Of a stretch of DNA of 16,171 bases, positions 13,995-16,171 are shown piece after piece. Source of the stretch: an uncultured Bergeyella sp. (GTDB lineage Bacteria; Bacteroidota; Bacteroidia; Flavobacteriales; Weeksellaceae); assembly GCA_916710115.1 (NCBI GenBank), contig CAKAOY010000015.1:1-16171 (forward strand). The letters run 5' to 3'. Each line of letters starts with the position of its first letter. Position 1 is the first letter of the stretch. The notes beneath the pieces were generated by a model. That model had not been told where the DNA came from. It made no database searches and saw nothing but the letters and a program-made list of their open reading frames with translations. A program made the translations under genes and the position numbers.

Positions 13995-14024
13995 TTTGTA
14001 GGACTGCAAATCGCTATACCTTTG
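13994..14024 (+). promoter_or_regulatory. Promoter of the isochorismatase-family gene
   Basis: TTTTG (13994-13998) and TACCTTTG (14017-14024), separated by 18 bases, match the Bacteroidota -33 and -7 elements. The start codon is 27 bases downstream. With the accA promoter this is one of the two best complete promoters in the window. Confidence 0.78.
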
Positions 14025-14051
14025 CACCATCAAAATTAAATAATTAAAGCA

Positions 14052-14798
14052 ATGATAAGAAAGTTTTTTAGTGCATTAGCATTCGTGATGATGGGAGCAG
14101 GAGTATATGCTCAATTACCAGACCCAGGTTTTACTATTGATAACCAAACAGCAATAGTTATTGTAGACCCTCAAAATGATTTCCTTAGTCCAAAAGGAGG
14201 AACTTGGGGAGTAGTAGGAAAATCCGTAATGGAAAATAATACGGTAGAGAATTTGGACAAAATATTCAAGGTTGCACAAGATAAAAATGTAAAGGTGTTT
14301 GTGTCTCCACACTATTATTTTCCTCACGACCATGAATGGAAAATTGAAGGAGCAGGTGAGTATATGATGCACCACGGACATCTTTTTGATAGAAAAGGTC
14401 AATATACAACCGAAGGATTTGAGGGCTCAGGAGCAGATTGGTTAGAGCAATATAAAAAATATATTAACCAAAAAAATGTAGTAGTAGCATCTCCTCATAA
14501 GATTTTTGGACCAGAGTCTAACGATCTTGCTTTGCAATTAAGAAAACACGGATTCAATAAAGTAGTGTTAGCCGGTATGTCTGCAAATCTATGTATCGAT
14601 TCTCATTTGAGAGATTTGGTAGAAGATGGCTTTGAGGTAGCAGTAGTAACGGATGCTACGGCGGGAACTATCATTCCAGATTATGATATTGATGGATACA
14701 AGGCTGCTATTGGCAATTTCAGATTGATTTCTAGCCATCTTTTTAAAACAGATGAAGTAGTGAAAGAATTCAGTAAATTAGATACAAAGAAAAAGTAA
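14052..14798 (+). CDS. Exported isochorismatase-family cysteine hydrolase
   Basis: A 248-residue member of the isochorismatase-like cysteine hydrolase superfamily, which cleaves amide, C-N or related bonds (nicotinamidases, N-carbamoyl hydrolases, isochorismatases and others). The catalytic triad is visible: Asp39 in VIVDPQNDF, Lys150 in ASPHKIFGP, and the nucleophile Cys181 in AGMSANLCIDSHLRDL. A cis-peptide-type motif precedes the Cys. An extra segment at about 85-125, rich in His (HYYFPHDHEWKIEG, YMMHHGH), could bind metal or line the substrate pocket. Unusually, a signal peptide (MIRKFFSALAFVMMGAGVYA, cut before Gln21) sends it to the periplasm or beyond. Its promoter carries a tandem repeat likely bound by the AraC-type protein encoded upstream. 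The substrate is unknown. Confidence 0.88.
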   Translation: MIRKFFSALAFVMMGAGVYAQLPDPGFTIDNQTAIVIVDPQNDFLSPKGGTWGVVGKSVMENNTVENLDKIFKVAQDKNVKVFVSPHYYFPHDHEWKIEGAGEYMMHHGHLFDRKGQYTTEGFEGSGADWLEQYKKYINQKNVVVASPHKIFGPESNDLALQLRKHGFNKVVLAGMSANLCIDSHLRDLVEDGFEVAVVTDATAGTIIPDYDIDGYKAAIGNFRLISSHLFKTDEVVKEFSKLDTKKK

Positions 14799-14849
14799 TA
14801 AGAATAAAATAGACAATTATTAGATATTTTTAAGAAAATTATAATTCCA

Positions 14850-14885
14850 AAAAGCCACATTCCTAATTTTAGGAATGTGGCTTTT
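14850..14885. terminator. Bidirectional terminator between the hydrolase and pckA
   Basis: A perfect 15-bp stem, AAAAGCCACATTCCT with AGGAATGTGGCTTTT (14850-14864 with 14871-14885), closes a 6-base loop. It has A/T flanks on both sides and lies between convergent genes. Confidence 0.92.
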
Positions 14886-14911
14886 GTTACCTATTAATAA
14901 TGTTAATTTGA

Positions 14912-16171
14912 TTATAACTGAGGTCCAGCAGGAACAAGTCTTTTACCTTCCTCATTATCGCAATATTTCTCAAAGTTGGCGATATATTTTCCAGCTAGGT
15001 CTTTGGCTTTTGCTTCCCATTCAGAGGCGTTGGCATAGGTGTCTCTTGGGTCAAGTATTCCTTCTGAAACTTTTGGTAATGTAGTAGGAATTTCCAAATT
15101 CAATACTGGTATTGTCGTTTTAGGAGCATTTTCTATTGAGCCATCAATAATTGCATCAATAATTGCTCTCGTATCTTTTAGTGAGATTCTCTTACCTGTT
15201 CCATTCCAGCCTGTATTTACAAGGTATGCTTTTGCTCCGTGTTCTTTCATTTTTCCGATTAGCGTTTTGGAGTAGGCCGTAGGGTGTAGGGTAAGGAATG
15301 CTTCACCAAATGCAGGAGAGAATGATGGCTGAGGCTCCGTGATACCTCTTTCTGTACCAGCTAATTTTGATGTGTATCCACTTAGGAAATAGTATTGTGC
15401 TTGGTCTTCATTTAATACAGAAACTGGCGGTAATACACCAAAGGCATCAGCAGAAAGGTAGATAACTTTTTTTGCATGCCCTGCTTTTGATGGTAATACG
15501 ATTTTATTAATGTGGTAGATAGGATAAGAAACTCTTGTATTCTCTGTAATGGATTTATCCTCAAAATCTGGCTCCCCATTTTCTTTGATGACAACATTTT
15601 CAAGAAGTGCATCTCGGCGGATAGCACCAAAAATATCAGGCTCTTTCTCAGCAGATAGGTCTATCACTTTTGCATAGCAACCACCTTCAAAGTTGAATAC
15701 CCCACTGTTATCCCATCCATGTTCGTCGTCACCGATGAGGTATCTCTTAGGGTCGGCAGAAAGAGTCGTTTTACCCGTTCCTGAAAGTCCGAAGAATAAT
15801 GCAACATCACCTTTTTCGCCAACATTGGCAGAGCAGTGCATAGATGCCATACCTTTCAGTGGTAGGTAGTAGTTCATTATAGAGAACATACCCTTTTTCA
15901 TCTCTCCACCATACCAAGTCCCTCCTATGATTTGGATTTTATCCGTAAGGTTAAACATTACAAAATTCTCAGAGTTTAGTCCTTGTTCCTTCCAATTAGG
16001 ATTTGTCGTTTTAGACCCATTGATGATAATGAAATCTGGCTCTCCAAAGTTTTCCAACTCGTAGCTAGAAGGACGGATAAACATATTAGTAACGAAGTGA
16101 GCTTGCCACGCAACTTCCATTATGAATCTTACTTTCAGTCTTGTGTCAGGATTTGTTCCGCAGAAAGCATC
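14912..16171 (-). CDS. pckA: Phosphoenolpyruvate carboxykinase (ATP), 5' end outside the window
   Basis: It converts oxaloacetate and ATP to phosphoenolpyruvate, ADP and CO2, the entry step of gluconeogenesis. The visible 419 residues are the C-terminal part; the family is about 530 residues, so roughly 110-120 N-terminal residues lie beyond 16171. The frame is open to the edge, starting DAFCGTNPDTRLKVRF, so the Met at 16120 is internal and not the start. Signatures are IIGGTWYGGEMKKGMFS, the kinase-1a loop GLSGTGKTTLSADPKR (visible residues 128-143), GDDEHGWD (metal binding), FNFEGGCYAK, and the adenine-contacting C-terminal TERGITEPQPSFSPAFGEAF. It is a clear ATP-type enzyme. It is convergent with the hydrolase gene and shares its terminator. 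Nothing appears broken. Confidence 0.95.
   Translation of the reverse strand, partial: DAFCGTNPDTRLKVRFIMEVAWQAHFVTNMFIRPSSYELENFGEPDFIIINGSKTTNPNWKEQGLNSENFVMFNLTDKIQIIGGTWYGGEMKKGMFSIMNYYLPLKGMASMHCSANVGEKGDVALFFGLSGTGKTTLSADPKRYLIGDDEHGWDNSGVFNFEGGCYAKVIDLSAEKEPDIFGAIRRDALLENVVIKENGEPDFEDKSITENTRVSYPIYHINKIVLPSKAGHAKKVIYLSADAFGVLPPVSVLNEDQAQYYFLSGYTSKLAGTERGITEPQPSFSPAFGEAFLTLHPTAYSKTLIGKMKEHGAKAYLVNTGWNGTGKRISLKDTRAIIDAIIDGSIENAPKTTIPVLNLEIPTTLPKVSEGILDPRDTYANASEWEAKAKDLAGKYIANFEKYCDNEEGKRLVPAGPQL

Noticed and set aside
13988..14005. Inverted repeat AGTCC-N8-GGACT over the -33 region
   Set aside because: It has only five bases per arm and overlaps the stronger 11-bp direct repeat; it was not counted as a separate operator.
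16120..16120. Start of pckA at the Met at 16120
   Set aside because: The frame stays open to the window edge with family-like residues (DAFCGTNPDTRLKVRF) upstream, so this Met is internal.
1..16171. Mobile element, CRISPR array, tRNA or defence system
   Set aside because: No transposase, integrase, terminal inverted repeats, regularly spaced repeats or cloverleaf sequences were found; the genes are ordinary chromosomal families.

Overview
The window is a compact, AT-rich piece of bacterial chromosome with about 14 genes on both strands. It points to the Bacteroidota, class Flavobacteriia, most likely the Weeksellaceae (the Chryseobacterium / Riemerella / Bergeyella neighbourhood). The reasons are promoter boxes of the form TAnnTTTG in front of many genes, few Shine-Dalgarno sequences, signal peptides ending in ...SA|Q or ...YA|Q, a DUF4268 protein, an M64 peptidase, and a Mrp protein without the CxxC pair. 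The genus cannot be fixed from the sequence alone. I see no tRNA, rRNA, CRISPR array, insertion sequence, integrase or phage gene. This is mostly core chromosome.

Layout. (1) 43-1433, minus strand: a single trpB gene with its own Bacteroidota-type promoter, a 19-codon leader peptide with three consecutive Trp codons, mutually exclusive RNA pairings and an intrinsic terminator before the start codon. A second terminator follows directly after trpB, so it appears to be an attenuated single-gene unit. (2) 1548-3196, minus: an ECF-type sigma factor translationally coupled to a four-helix membrane protein that is a candidate anti-sigma factor, preceded by a separate secreted DUF2147 gene with its own terminator. 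(3) 3402-4900, plus: mrp (apbC) and an Nfu-type protein, both for iron-sulfur cluster delivery. (4) 4931-5767, minus: an OmpA-family lipoprotein. It diverges from tilS-rnhB (5883-7781, plus) across tightly packed back-to-back promoters. (5) 7778-8206, minus: a DUF4268 protein whose stop codon overlaps that of rnhB. (6) 8334-8901, plus: a Dps ferritin-like gene with promoter and terminator. (7) 8903-11256, minus: accA followed by an M64 metallopeptidase. (8) 11311-13124, plus: aspS with promoter and terminator. (9) 13139-14885, plus: an AraC-type regulator followed by an exported isochorismatase-family hydrolase. The hydrolase promoter carries an 11-bp direct repeat with a 21-bp period abutting the -33 element, which is the geometry of a classical AraC-type activator site. 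(10) 14912-16171, minus: pckA, cut by the window edge.

The two most notable items are the ribosome-mediated trp attenuator controlling a lone trpB, and the AraC regulator / 21-bp tandem operator / exported cysteine-hydrolase module. A recurring annotation trap is also visible: for mrp, accA and aspS the longest possible reading frame begins at a TTG that is itself the TTG of the promoter -7 box, so the true starts lie 21-24 bases further downstream.
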